A stretch of DNA of 64,000 nt from Eretmocerus hayati (lineage: Eukaryota > Arthropoda > Insecta > Hymenoptera > Aphelinidae): the NCBI GenBank assembly GCA_029851415.1, contig CM056743.1, positions 27,380,905-27,444,904 on the forward strand, written 5' to 3'. The notes beneath the pieces are model-generated. The model was not told the origin of the DNA, made no database searches, and worked only from the letters and a program-made list of their open reading frames with translations. Within the stretch, counting starts at the first letter, position 1, and every line of letters begins with the position of its first letter. A program made the translations under genes and the position numbers. Of the stretch, positions 32,150 to 46,200 are shown piece by piece.

Positions 32150-34678
32150 GTAGGATTTTTTTTTTTTTTTTCAACATTGTGTCGTGAACGAGATTATTGT
32201 GAAGTATGAGGAAGGTGAGGAAATTTTGGGGTTAAAGTAGAATAGTGGAAGGTGGGTAAAAGTTGAAGGAATTGAAATATGGTATTGTAGATTGTGATGG
32301 AAGAGATAGATATGGATTCTATGGGTTATTAGGATAAATTGAAGTGCGCAAGCGCGATATAGATATTTGTAAGGATAATACCCGGTAAGGAGGACTCAAT
32401 TTTTTAGGATTTACGGGGTAGTTTGTGATAACTGTTAAGATGCAGTGAAAAAATGGATGATGTCCCCAGTGATTATATTAAGAGGCTACTTTCACGTGGA
32501 AAACACTTTTAGATTGCTGAAAGTTGATCTGAAACATCTATTACTTCTATATCAAGACCACGATTGAGGCTTTAAGAGTCATTCATAGATATTCCTGGTG
32601 CATCGACTAATTTTTAGGGTGTATAAAAGTCCAATTTTTAAACTCTGTGTCCATCGGTTCAAGGACCTTAAAGTCAATTCTTGCTGTAAAGGAATTCTCA
32701 CTTTATATCCGTGTCAGTTTAGCAAAAATAGCCAGTCTATTAGAAGTTGAAATAATGTTCCGGACGTATCACACTGATACAGAAAAGATTGATGAACGAG
32801 AACATGTGAATTATCATGAAACGACTTCTCGACAATTTTCACTCTTCCAAAACTCTAACCATCGTTGAATTTTGACTTGAACAGCTTTTACCGCTTTTAG
32901 CTTTTACTTCGTGTGCACGAAGTCATTTCATTCGCAAGATTGCAAATTTTAAGGGGGTTGATGATTGATTTGAAGAGACTCACATCAGAGTGTGTCAATT
33001 TTGTGATTATTTTTCTTTTTATTTTGTGGTTTTATTGTAGAAGTTGCTCTGAATATTTCTTGAAATTTACACAGTATACGATTACGAAGCCCTGAACTCA
33101 TTTGACGATTGAAATTAATGAGCCCCTGCATGCCCAAATCAGTCTGATACCGTGATACATATTTCACGATGATAAATTTTTACAATATATCCTCTGAGCC
33201 ATTAATATTGTGACCTGTAAGAGGCCATGAACTCGTTAATTGAATCAATAAATTACGCGTCTCAATTTCGTTGCTTGTTCACCCACAAAATTTCTAATCA
33301 TACCATGTAATTTTTCACCTCAATCACGACTTGCATGGGTAATTTTTCCGCGTTAACAACAAAAATCGAGTTACAAAATTTAAAATGTCCACGAATGAGA
33401 TTTTATGCTTCAACGTCAGCTTACAACGAGCGAGTAATCGCTCAACAAATTTTTACTCCAAGAGAAAAATCCAATCAAACCTCATCATTTTTTATGAAAA
33501 AAATACTTCCTCAGCATTGAAAAATCACAAATTCCAACTCATCATTTCGCCAAAAAAAGTCACGCACTTGAAAAGAAAATGCGACACAATTGAAATGAAA
33601 AGAAAAAAGTGTTGTATACAGGTAACCGATTACATCTACAACTCTGGCAAATATAAGATTACTTCACAATTTATCTCTCATATCTCTTTCCACGCATCAC
33701 TTGCGAATACATTACTCCCAATACTTTCAAGAATCCATTACACATGAAACATACCTCGTTATCTTTTCATCTCTCTCACTCGAATTCACAAAAAATGCTT
33801 ATCATGTTGAAAATTCGTGTATCGCTCACCTGATTCTCGAAATGCCATTATCAAAGAAGCAGAGCGACGTAACTTTTCGGTGCTCTCGTCACGAGTTTCC
33901 AACAACTGACAAGCATCAGTCTTATACTGTGCTACATCGATATGAGTAATTACGCCGAAATTTGTTCATTCGAGCAGGGGAGTTAGAAATCAACTTGATG
34001 TGTGTGTGCTGGACTTCTCAACTCCTCAGTATTGCTTCAACCAGATTAGTTTTCTGTTTTTTTTTTTTTTTTTTTTTTTTTTTCAATCGCAGAATACAGG
34101 AAATTGAAAAGTAATCTGCATTATAAATTATATGTAACATCAATAAGATGTACTCCAACTTACAAAATTTACATCATATGGACGCACGCTCATCTAATAT
34201 TCCGACCAAATTTTACGTCACAATAATCTGTCAGAAATTGGACGGTCAGATACACTTTAATCAACCGCTAAATACTTCATACGTCATTTTTATCTTGGTA
34301 TTCATACATTTAGAACTTTATCTTCATAATGATTAGAGACCTCAGAACAATCTGTGTTTTTTGTATTTAACACTGAATTGATAGCTAGATAGCAAATATT
34401 ATACAACCGTTGAATAGTTGGGTTATAATAATTCGATAGTCTATAAAAACTCATTCGTGAATTTTTTAAGTAAAATGATATTACGACAGAATTTTTTGAA
34501 AAATTAGCACTAGAAAAAATTCTAGAGGAAAACTTTACCCTGCTGAGTGAAATTTTTATTCAATAATCCGGTTGACGGAAAAATTAAACCAATTCGGTTG
34601 AATTCCCTCATTAAAATGTGTGATTGTCTTACAAAGATCTTGGATGGCATTTTGACAATTGATCAAAAATCTGTGCGC
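32150..34678. other. Probable intron of the gene above
   Basis: Starts with the donor GTAGGA and a T run. AT-rich unique DNA follows, with no convincing exon. A poly(T) tract lies at 34,057-34,083. Small open frames at 33,335-33,949 have no domain. Confidence 0.35.
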
Positions 34679-35011
34679 TTACAAGGGGAGGTCCAACCTT
34701 GCGGAACACGGATCCTTATGAAACTCTGGGAATCATCTTGTTTTGGTGCAAAATGAAGGTATCTCCAAGGTTTTGATCCCATGGGCCTTCTATTATGAAA
34801 TACAGCTATGGAGATTAGCATTGCCAGCATAGGCCCATGTTGAAAAATCGTGTGTATAGATCTAGAAATAATGCTAATCTTCATAGCTGCATCTCAGAGT
34901 AGAAGGCCCATGGAATCAAACCCTTTGAGATACCTTTATTTCTCACCAAAACAATGTGATTCCCGAAGTTTCATCAAGATCCGTGTTCCGCAAATTTGGA
35001 CCTCCCCTTTT
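34679..35011. mobile_element. Palindromic ~335-bp MITE (family A)
   Basis: The left end ACAAGGGGAGGTCC pairs with GGACCTCCCCTTTTAG at the right. The arms pair through TTGCGGAACACGGATC against GATCCGTGTTCCGCAA, GAAACTCTGGGAATCA against TGATTCCCGAAGTTTC, and CATGGGCCTTCTA against TAGAAGGCCCATGG. The centre has ATTAGCATTGCCAGCATAGG. GTGCG occurs on both sides as a possible target duplication. Confidence 0.85.
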
Positions 35012-37295
35012 AGTGCGGAATTCTGTCTGCTTGTAACCGCGCCTGGTCGATTTAGACCACAAAAAATGTTTCAAAAAATTCTTTCATAAAAAAATAGTCT
35101 GCCAGCACACAGAATGATCAAATTTCTACAGGATCACCCATATATGTATAAGTAATACACCAACCAACCTCATAGCCTTCTGCTCATACACTGATAACAG
35201 ACTCGTTTTCTTCGTCTTTCTTCTTCTCAATACAAAGCTCAAACAAGAGTCCCCTAACCTTATATACACTATAAAAGCACAGAAAAATCTTCTATACTGT
35301 ACCACCAGGTGTACTGATCCCAACACCAGAATTTTTTTTCTCTATCGTATATAGGGTAAAATACTAATCCCCTTTCGCCTTTGGTATTGCACGAGCGGGT
35401 AAATCTCCTTCCATGAACCATCAATTCCTATATCTTTTTTCCCCTCTTGAACCAGTATTTTCCATCGTATGGATAGACTTTACTCGATAGGGGGTTTTGT
35501 CGCAGTAAAATGGACATGGACGAGGGGTAAAAAAAAAAAGGAAAGACCAAAGTGTGATTTCAACGAAAAAATCCAAGGGAAAAGCGAAGAAAAAAAAGAG
35601 AACAGGAAGTAGAGTATAGAAGTACCGTGTTAGGTGAGGTTCTAACTAATGGAATAGAAGTGTTAATTGAATCGAGCTTTGTGTTGTTGGATGATTAAAC
35701 GTGTGCAACGAGAGTATTATGTCGTTAGCGTTAGATTGAGTGAGGTTTTCTTCTATTTTGAAATTTTTTTTAAATATTTGATATCGGATGGAACGAATTG
35801 ATATTCTGAGAGGTAGATAATTTAAAATAGCATTAGACCCTCACTTTGTGCGTACGCGATTGTAAATTTTTATTGAAGAAAGACTGTAGGTTGAGGTCAG
35901 AAAGGGGAAATTATCTTTTCGCACGAGGTAGATTATATATTCTCATTCGATGGGGATAAAAATACACTTTGAAAGATAACCGTAAGAAGATTAAGTTTAC
36001 AAGAAGAGTGAGATTATCCTTGATCTGAGATGGATTACTCTCCGAGTGAGGGTTAAAAATGACCCTTCTATCACGTACAATTACAGACTCAATTTTTCTT
36101 TCTCAAGCACACGGTTCATTCATCTTCTCTGAACTTCCTTCAATGCATACATTTTTAGGATTTTGTTATCTATATTCTACCAAATAATTCCCAAACCTGC
36201 CCATTATGAGGATTCCAATCTGTATGATCTCATAGAATCGTGACGTTTCAATTTTTTGCCCTATAAAGCAGCTCATTAACACTAATTGAAGCACTCCCAA
36301 AACTTATCAAATGTCTCCTGACCTGATTCCTCATTCACTGTGTATAGATGCTTGCACACTTGTCCAAAAGATTGCTTTAAAAATCCTTGTTTTATCATAG
36401 TGATTTTTGTTCTCTCCCACTATCTATGCGATCATGGTAACGTTTGTTGAGAGTACATGACTTTCGTTTTGATGAGGTGTAGTACATAACCTATCATTTT
36501 GAGGTCTTATCTGTAAATAATGATTATAAATGAGTATCAACTAGAAAAAGAGAAAATTTGAAAGTCCTATCTCCGGTTAAGACTATATCTAACCTTGTTA
36601 CCATTTGATCATTTTCATACAATGAAGTTTTTAGGTTATGTGATGCTTTCGCCCGATAGACGAGAAATGAAAAAGCCTTCGATCAGTTGAGTTACCCAGA
36701 CATTTAAACTAATTCAATGGCTTTTGAATTTTCGAATAATCAAGCTGGAAATCAAGTCCAACAATAAAGATTGGATGGAAAAGCTAGGTTATATTCCATA
36801 TCATCGAAGTATTCTTCAACTGCACACAAAAAGCTACAAAAATTAACTGTGAAAACTGTCTACATGAAAAGTTTCAAAATTACCAATCACAGAACACTAG
36901 AGAAATCGACTATAAAATCATGCGAGAACTCGATAAAATTTGAAAAAGATGAAGATTCTCAACGACAGAAAAACATGTTTACAACGAACCACGTTGCCGC
37001 CGCGCCGTCGCACTATATATCTAAAGCTGAAGCATCATAGCCGATGATCGTGAGAGCATTTGATACATACAAGCACAAATATAGCATCCACTTCTCTCGT
37101 TGCACTGGAGATTTTTTTTCTTTTTTTCGCTACGCTCGGTATAAATCTGATTGCCCATAAATCTCGCCAAGTGACGACGATGACGACGATCGTCATACAT
37201 CGCACTCATGAATTGCCGGGGCAACAACTCTAGCGATTTAGCATTTTTCACGTACTATATTAGATGGATTTTCATTCGCCAATATTATCATTTTT
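35012..37295. other. Non-coding, possibly intronic; one GC-richer patch
   Basis: Purine-rich and AT-rich stretches without recognised exons. A GC-richer patch at 36,985-37,240 holds CCGCCGCGCCGTCGC, GAC repeats at 37,177-37,192 and a palindrome ATTGCC-GG-GGCAAC (37,212-37,225) resembling an RFX X-box. Confidence 0.4.
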
Positions 37296-37590
37296 TATAC
37301 ACTGCGCGGAAAAATATACATTTTGCACATTTTATCGCTTTTTTACTCACAATTAATCAAAAAGTATTGTTCGATACGTGTCAGTAAAACCTATTTTGCG
37401 CATCTTCGTGATGATCCCGACCCTCGACTGCGGCTCGGGTCAGAAACCCATCATTCGAACGCAAAAAGTAGTAAATTCCAATACAAGGGTGGAAAAACTT
37501 TTTTTCGCGTCCGAGAGATGAGAATCAACACGAGGATGCCAGAAATGGGCTTTACACCCGTGTATTGAAATGTACTTACACCCTTTTATC
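37296..37590. repeat. Family C hairpin repeat, diverged copy
   Basis: Contains CACTGCGCGGAAAAAT, TTCGATACGTGTCAGTAAAA, CGACCCTCGACTGCGGCTCG and GAAACCCATCATTCGAACG, then an inverted partial copy (CAATACAAGGGTGGAAAAAC, GAATCAACACGAGGATGC, TTTACACCCGTGTATTG). It is therefore a two-module inverted arrangement like parts of 10,203-11,050. Confidence 0.7.
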
Positions 37591-37674
37591 GAAATCCACC
37601 AATCCCTTCCAATGATGTTACTTCAAGTCCCTATCCATTCATCTAATTTTTTCAAAACTTCTTAAGTTTATTCA

Positions 37675-38668
37675 CAGGAGTCCCTCGTTATCCGCGGGGA
37701 TTACGTTCAGAAAAAGTACCGCGTAAAAGATGGATAATAAGGTATTGATATTAAGAGTAAAGGTGGGAGGAGAGGGGGGGGGGTTACACTCGACCATCTG
37801 TGTAAATCACGGGAAAAATTGCAACGCACGCATGATTTATTTTATACTATTCTACGACTTTACTAGCAACATTTGATCCAAAGATGATGGAAGTATACTA
37901 ATAGCGGAGTTACTGAATACTTTTCGAACGAATGCGATTAACCCATCACAATTGTGAGGGTTAACCATGGAAACAAATGAAAATTGTGGTGAATTTCTGC
38001 CAACTTTGTAAAAAGTATTCATTGACTCCAAGTGTACAATGGATGAAAATAAGTACGAAACTGTCATAAACATGTCAATCTATTTCTCAAAAAATACCTG
38101 TCATCTTATACTACTTGCTTCATTTCGGAAAGTCTCTGTAGAGTTCCTCGTAAATTTTTAACTTTATATATCAAGAAAACGCTTGAAACTCAAATTCCAA
38201 GTCATGATTGAATCACGATCCATTGCCGAATCTGCAGCTTGTTGAGATCTATGATCAAAATGAGCGGTTGACCAAAAGTGTCAGAGTATGTTATGGAATT
38301 ACTGCAGAAATGACAATCGATATAAAGCTGCTCATGATCAATGACGATGGATTGGAAACTGAAATCATTCATGATTTGAAGCCTTAGACGAATGAGAATC
38401 ATCGGCAGTTGATGATTTAAAAACTATTAAAAAAAAAAAAAAAAAGTATTAAGTATCCAAATCTAACCCATAAGGTGCGTGTGATGTATATTTTTTAAGG
38501 TCGTAAATCTTGATCGTCCCAAGCAAAATTGCACGTGAAATTATTTAATTCTAGATGCAGTCGCGCACATATGGGCCCACGGATAAGAAACTCATTGTCA
38601 ATAAGGGATGGATGCAAACCTAGTTATGGAAGATAACAAAATCCGCGGATAACAAAAAAAAACTCCTG
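37675..38668. mobile_element. Pogo/Tigger-like non-autonomous element, ~994 bp
   Basis: The left end CAGGAGTCCCTCGTTATCCG followed by CGGGGATTACG, and the right end CCGCGGATAACA plus an A run and CTCCTG, are imperfect inverted repeats. CCTCGTTATCCGCGG ends are characteristic of pogo/Tigger-type Tc1-mariner relatives (established family feature). The flanks do not show an obvious TA duplication. The interior has only short open frames (37,852-38,073 and 38,202-38,402, minus) and an A tract at 38,430-38,446, so no transposase remains. Confidence 0.65.
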
Positions 38669-39223
38669 GTCTCATTACCCTACCTAACCTCAAAAACCCA
38701 CTCTTCAAAAATTTTTCAAGTAAAGTAATAATTAAACTTGAAAAAAAATTTACAAATCGAATCAAATGGTACTTCAATAATTCAAACTGATGACAGCATT
38801 CGGAAATAGCCTTTTACCGTTTCGAAAATAGATAAGGGCGCGTGTGAGAGAGATCATTGAATTGGTGTCGCTGCTTATTATTATAACACCAACGCGTGAC
38901 GTTATAACGATTGGAAGAAGAGAAGCATCACATATGAAAAGAAGCCCCGATATATATTCTCTTCTACGATGCTCCCCACGAGCATTTTATTAATATCTCT
39001 AACGCACTACTACTATACTACCTATACGGCACGCGAGAAACTGAGCATCGTGTACACACATCTGATGTATTTTTCATATACATATTTTTACATATCTATA
39101 TACTCAGTAGTAAAATGAAGAAAAAAAATGAGAGAGTAAAGTGTAAAAAAAAAAAGATAGTCAATAAGTATCGCGTGCAAGAACGTATGCGTATGTATGT
39201 ATAGCTTTACGTTATCTTCAGTA

Positions 39224-39300
39224 AGTAGTAACAGACGCGAGTTAGCCAGACGCGCGATGTGCCATGCATGCCATGCCGCACCCGAACGTCTGTTACTACT
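39224..39300. repeat. Hairpin with perfect 14-bp arms
   Basis: AGTAGTAACAGACG (39,224-39,237) pairs with CGTCTGTTACTACT (39,287-39,300) around a GC-rich 49-bp loop containing ATGCCATGCATGCCATG-like sequence. The same 14-mer and a CATGCCATG block occur at 28,275-28,328. Function unknown. Confidence 0.6.
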
Positions 39301-39845
39301 GATCGCTCGTATAGGTATATGTGAACGGACAATGCCTTGTGTTCAGTGATGTTAGGTATACATATTGTGCATCACGTGTGAATGTAACTACATAACAATA
39401 GATATAGGTACATATATAGGCAACCGGGGTGCTTCGGGGGTTGTAAGTAGGTGTTTATCTGTATGTGTCTGTGTATATAGTGGGAGTTGGGTAGTATCAG
39501 TGTAGTGTAAGGGTCGATGGCCATCGTGTCTAGTCTGATGCTTCGAATGCACTCAGCGTGAGGTTTAGCTAAGAATGGGGATAATTTTTTTTTTTTCCTG
39601 AAAAGGTCACTGGAAAGACCAATTTGAACTGTCATTTTCCGTATTTTAGCACTTGTACACTGATAGTTGGGTCAATTTTACTCTGGTCGGATCACTCAAT
39701 GATTATCGCTTATTGGTTTAAATTTTTGATTTAGTGAGAAGCTAACATTCTTTTCAAGCTCGAGCTAAAGCTTTGAGAAATTTTCTCTAAACCTCCTGTA
39801 TAAAAAATTTTATTCTGAATTCCATGTAACTACGTAAATGCCCAA

Positions 39846-40227
39846 ATGCAGCAGTCTTTTGCTTTTGATTCTGAACCTTCTCCTTCCGTAAAGTTTAACA
39901 AGAAGCGACGTGCGGACTATTGCAAAAATTATAAGTTATTGAGGGAGTTTCTTGATCTGTTGAAATTTTGGAATAGTCAAATTATGATTAAAAATCGTGA
40001 TAGATCAATCCAACGTTTACCATTCTACTCAAAAACAAAAAGAAAGAAACCAACTCAAATATAGATCATTTCTATCCTTATTGAGATTGTCTAACTTCGC
40101 ACGATTTGCTGATTTTTCAGAAATATCACATCAAAAAGTTAAAAATACTCATAAATGTCGTTTGAGACAATTATGTGCTCGACAAAGTTTGACTGATCTG
40201 GGTATAGCCCTACGTAAATTACGATAG
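39846..40227 (+). pseudogene. Possible broken small basic protein, low confidence
   Basis: A 72-codon frame (39,846-40,064) overlaps a 76-codon frame (39,997-40,227) shifted by one base. Both are Lys/Arg-rich (FNKKRRADYCKNYK; CRLRQLCARQSLTDLG). Joined by one frameshift they would make about 125 residues. I recognise no domain, and AT-rich DNA can produce such frames by chance. Confidence 0.15.
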
Positions 40228-43200
40228 TGACCATTTTCTAGTACTAAAAGTACGAGCCTGTCGTTCAAATTTCAGAAAATAACCTAAAAAACTTGCACGC
40301 ATCTCATCAATTTTGGCTCACTACAGCAAAATCTAATCATATAGGTACGTCACAGGACCCTTAAAAGAGTATCAAACAATTTATGTCATAGCGAAACGAA
40401 TTTCTTGAAAATTTCCAGATTTCTAATTTTTTTTTTTTTTTTTTAAACAGAATCTCAAGATTTGACATTGCAAGAGTTCCTGTAGCCTCTGTAAACGGCA
40501 AAATACCAACATTACAAAAATGCCTACGATTGGAAATGAGAGAAAAGGTCTTTCCAATCTCACCAGAGAATGAAATTTTTTGCAACGATTGCTTCTGAGA
40601 TAGGGCACTATTGTTTTCAACATTTTCTCAAAAAGGAAGTAAATTTGTACCACCACTAGAATGAAACTCGAATCAAGAATTTTTTTGATTTTCTTTCCGA
40701 GGGAAAAATCATTGCCATTTGAAAATTCTCTCCAAATTCACTTACGATTTTCTTTGAATTTCGCTGCAGCGAGATGGTGCTAGCAGAGCTTCAATCAAAC
40801 TCTTTCAACGAACGGAGATTAAAAATTCTTGAAAAAAAATTGATGCCATTTTCAGAAAATTTTCAATTCCAACTTGCTTCTAAGCTTTTATGGTAACGTC
40901 AAAAGTAGTTGAAAGTAATGAAGTAAAAATTTATTCAGGTGTGAGATGATCAAATTCCAATTGGAAAAGTGAGCAAAGAAGTCGATAAAGGAACTATGAG
41001 GGCGCTTCGCTTAACCCATTTTCAATCTAAGCGATGAATCAGACCTCGAAATATTCAAAATTGAAGTTTCCATACTGTAGATGAATTAATTTTCCTTTTC
41101 AAAAAGCACTGAACCATCATTCCCCACACAAAAGTAAATTGAAGATTATCAAATCTCATTAACTTGGCTCTTTCCAGAGCATCTCATACAACCCAGAAAA
41201 TTCTTCGCTATACAAATCTCCATACAACTAACTAATTTAAATATGAATGGTTCATAAAAACCGCACTCTCATATATATACATATATAACTGATCATTTTC
41301 TCATCCATTGTACACCGCAGAAAAATTCAATCGATTATTGCCTATCGTCTCTACATCTGGCAGCCTCTCAATTCTTGGCAGCCGATTCAAATTTAAAATT
41401 CAACCACGAGAGATAGGAGATCCTTCAGAATATACCAATATATATATGTACAACCGAGAAATCGAATCTTAACCATATATAATCCATCAAGCGAACTTAA
41501 CGATTTGAAAGATTTTTTTTCATTTTTCTACATCAAGCTCAGGAGCTTGCAACAGTAGAACTGGTGAAATTGATTTTGAAATTTCATTCTCTGATATAGG
41601 TGTGTATAGTCCGACTCTGTTTCTCTTACCAAACGCAGTATCTCACAGTAAATTACCACTAAATTATACCCGGTAGCTTAAGTTTAACACTATATTGCTA
41701 CATTCGATGTAGGTCTGTACAAATAGATACAGAGATCATTGAACCGTGGAAATTTACTCTGGTCTGTTAAGCGCAAAGTTTTATATTTTGCGGCAGAAAA
41801 AAAATCGATTAAAATTCCTCACGTGGCAGCCAGCCCATTGAGTCGAAAGTCTGAGAAATTTTTGACAACATTATATTGAGCGGTTAGTGATATTCCCTTG
41901 CCCTAAGCCTTAGAAAGAACCTTATACATTAGTGTATATCTTCAAAAATTCACCCTCTGACCGATAAAATATATCTTACTACTGTGATAAAAGATAGTCA
42001 AACACCCCTCATGAGCTATCCTGCATTAGAATAAAATGGAGCTACAGAGGGTTAGCGGAATGTTTAGTGGTGTAGAATTTGATGGCCCTTGAAAATTTGT
42101 TAACGTCGAGGAAGAATAGTGAATGATAGAAACAGGAAATAAAATTACATAGGCATGACAAATGTGTAGTGTTGGTAGTCGTGGTTGAAAAAGAAAAAAA
42201 AAAGTGGCCACCCTCTGAAAACTACTGCTGCGTATGATCTGGTTAGGTTATATAGGTAAAGCGTAGAAAGAAGTTGAAAAAAAATTGATGATTTGAGGGA
42301 GGAAAAAAGAGATACTTTTATAGAGAGAAAGAAAAAAAGGGGCTGAAAATCAGGACTTGATCGGAATTCTGATCGCTTCGATAGAGTCTCGATCACGTCG
42401 TATGCTTTTCGACCACATATCTCTGGGGTTCTTATCGTATTAGGAGGTCATGATGGGGATGTGGATGACGACGTTTAGAGAGGATTGTGGATGAAAAGTG
42501 GTAAATGTGAAGTAGCTCGAGCTCGAGACGGTCTCTTGAAAAATATGTTCCGTATGGAGTTGAGTGTGTGTGCGCTGTAAGGTTTTGATGCTGATCAAAA
42601 ACTCTTTTATGGTGGAAATTTTTTCAATTCCATTCGTAATATCTTGAATTCTACGTTTTGTAATATTTTTCAGATTAGTACCATTTGTCTCTTTTTTCAT
42701 GATACACTCCTGAAATTCAACTTGTAATGAATTGGAATTAAATCAATTGAAAAAAATACAAACTAATTGTAGGACCAGGTGGTATATACATGATTTTTTA
42801 TTATTTTTTATCTTCGAATTGTTTGCTCTATCACATTTGTCAAATTCAATGGTAGAGTAAAATTCTTAGAAATAAATCCCTTCTCACTCAATACCATCTT
42901 AGAATCAACATACAATTGCACCATGAGAAGATATTTTGAACAAAAATCGTGACTGTGGTTCTTGTGGTCCATGAGCTCAACATTTTGATACTTCAATATG
43001 TGTCTTCTTGTTTCGTCATATGGTATCAAAAATGAAAATGATATTCCCTGAGTGAGTCATTTTCATCAGTCATATTTTTTACTGTATTCATTTTTCAATA
43101 ATTCTTTAAAGAAAGTAATTGATAGCCAGGAGCGAGAAATAACACATTATTGAGCTTTCGAATTTCAATTAAAGACTACAGAAGTCTCATTCCATGAGTA

Positions 43201-46200
43201 CTCCGATGTAAAAATTTGGAATGAAAATTGAAAGATTCTAAAAAAAATCGAGTTCCCCCCCCCCCCAGAAATACTCATAAAACATCTCAATACACGAGAA
43301 GAATCTCAGATTGTCTGTTTATGAGTATCAAAGCCTTCTAAAATCCATTGATTCCAAGACCCCGAGCAACAAAAATGAAAAAAAAAAAAAAAACAATTCT
43401 GTGGTAAATTTAAACCTCTGACCGATAACGAATATACTACAACAAACAATCGCGTGTATTTCCTCGACAAATTGCAAGCACGTCAAACTAGCGAATTATA
43501 CTATGTCTATACCTCTCGAATAGCAAGGGAAAAAAATAGCTCCCGACTTTAGATTTGCAATTTGCTCATTTGCGTAAGCAGAGTAAAGCATAAATTCATG
43601 CAACAGAAACCTCTCTCTTCTCTTATTTTCATTTCCATATTAATTTTCATACATAATACTCATTTGTTCAATCATACAATTTTAGACCTTATATTATCAT
43701 TCTATCCCGGTCTCTAAAAAAATTCACCCCAAGCCAAAATTATACGATCAATTTTTATAACCCTTACTGAATTTTAGAGTTTTATCTTAGATCCACCCGG
43801 AAGTGTACATTGAACTTACACATCTATCTATCCATACATACATACATACATACATACATAGTTACCTATATTCTTGTCAGCTCATTGCCTCTTTGGAAAA
43901 AAAAAAAAGATAACAACATCCTGCTCCGCGTTAGAAATATATGCAATGTATGTATACATAGCCTCTCTCAAAAGAGGAAAAACAGTATTACAATTGCTTA
44001 TCTGTCGCAGCAGCAGCATCAGCATCAGTGGTAGCACGCGTCCTGCATTCGAAACCTGCTACGTGTATTTCATTTTCATTTTAAATCACTTGTTGGAAGC
44101 TTTTCCTTCACTGAAAATAAGATAAAATTGGATTGAAAATAAGAAAAAAAAAATGAAATGAGGTGTAAGTAGTGTAGTATGGAGTGTACGTGTGTGTACC
44201 TTATAGCTACGATAAAATTGGGGGAGTGTTTCCATCTTTGAAAGTGGATTTAGACACCCGAGTGTGTTTTTGATGCCTGGTAGAGTCGTTTTCTCGTGTT
44301 GGTTTTGCATAGAACGTGATGCATACGTAATTTTTTTGCGAGAATTTAGATGCACGATGGATCTTTTTGGATTTTTATGAGATATTTTGGGCAACTGTTG
44401 CTTCTGGTGATTGTCTTTTCTCAAACTGAAGACTCGTGTGATAATTCTTCAACAGATTTTTCTGCAATCATGGTCTTTTTATCTGGTATTTCTTGGAACA
44501 TTTAGTATTCTGAACAATTGGAGAGCTTTTACAGGGTGTGAACATTTTTCATCAGCGCATTGATAAATTATGATGGAAGATTTTTTCCGATTAGCTGAAA
44601 TGTTTGCACTGAATTATATAATTCCGAGTGAATTCTCATTTTTAGAACGGATGGGAAAAAATGAAATTTTCCTTTCGACCTTATAACCTCCCTTATTCCG
44701 GTACATCATTCGGCGCTATGAATGTTTGATATTATGATGTCATAAATTCAATACAATAATCTAAATTTAATCCTGCAGTAGCCTATTTTTGTAATTGTAA
44801 TAGTTTGACTTCATTATACATTTTAATTTGAAATTATGACAGTTAAGAATCAATCACTCGAAAAGCAAAATCAATAACTTCGCCCAACCTGAATTCGAGA
44901 AATAATATTTTGATGGACTGTTCGTAAAACAGTATTACACGCACTGTATTCTTTTCCTTCATTTACAAACGTTCGAATAGTATATCTGGAATCGGATAAG
45001 ATAGTTCTAACTTTTTCGCGACAGTTTTTTACCCTCGCTTTCATCTCCGGCTCAAAAAAGTCACTCCAAAGAGCAAAAATCAGTCCTTTCGCCGTCGTAT
45101 AAAAAAAAAAAAAATCAGCTGTCTGAGAATGCTAACAAAATATACGAAGGCTCAAAAAGATGGCAAATTTTAGATCAGAGTCCGACAAATTAATTCGAAT
45201 TTCATATCTTTTTCGTATAGAAAGACAAGTACATAGCTCCAAAACTGAGAAATTGCTATTAACAATAATACCAATGAAGAATTGAAGCTTCAATTTGCAA
45301 ACTGATTCGAGCTTTTATCTACTTACCTTGTCATTTTATCCAAAGCTTTACCGGTTCAGAGTGTCACTATTCCTGTAATAATGCTTTTCTCTCATATAGC
45401 TACGCGACAATGACAACGACAACGACGACGTAATAACAGTAATAGCATGCAACATATACGAACGCCGTATTGAATTACTCTATAATTATAGCAATATAGG
45501 GTCTGTGAACTTTGAAGCTCAAGCTCTTAGCTTAACTTGATGCACAAATGTATTATGAAGATATGAGCTCCATTGCATGTAGTTGACAACTGAAGTGACT
45601 ACTTTGATGTCATCGTGAAAATTGAAATTAGATCAATTTCTTATTTATGAAATGAACCATTCGAGATAAGGGGACTATTGTAAAGTGAATGGGGATTTTT
45701 TTTCGAGCATCGGTCATATGAATAGAAAATACTCAGAGAGCTAAAGTGTAAATGATTTCAACTCGTCTAATAATAGGAATTAATTTGCATAGGCACGAGT
45801 CATTTATTTCCTTGAGTTTTGACTTTTTATGTTGAAGTATTATTGGAATATTAGTCTATCGGCGATATGACTAAGAACAGTCAACTGAACAATGTGAGGA
45901 TAAATTTTAACTTTTTCTCTAACACTAAAATATAATTGATAAGATTAGATTGTCTCACGATTCCTCACTATTTTTCATGCTAGACCACGCCTGGTTGGTA
46001 TTTTCTAACCTATCCTTTCCTTAGATCGAAAGAAATATATTAATTAGCATGTGTTGAAGAAAACAAAATTTTTTTTAATTAATATAATTTAACCTTTCTG
46101 GTATTTGATTGAAAGGTATGATGATTTTTTGACAATCTGCAGTTTTTAGTCCTTTTATTAAAATAACAACTAGAACGTAAATGCTATAAGTGATTTTCGA

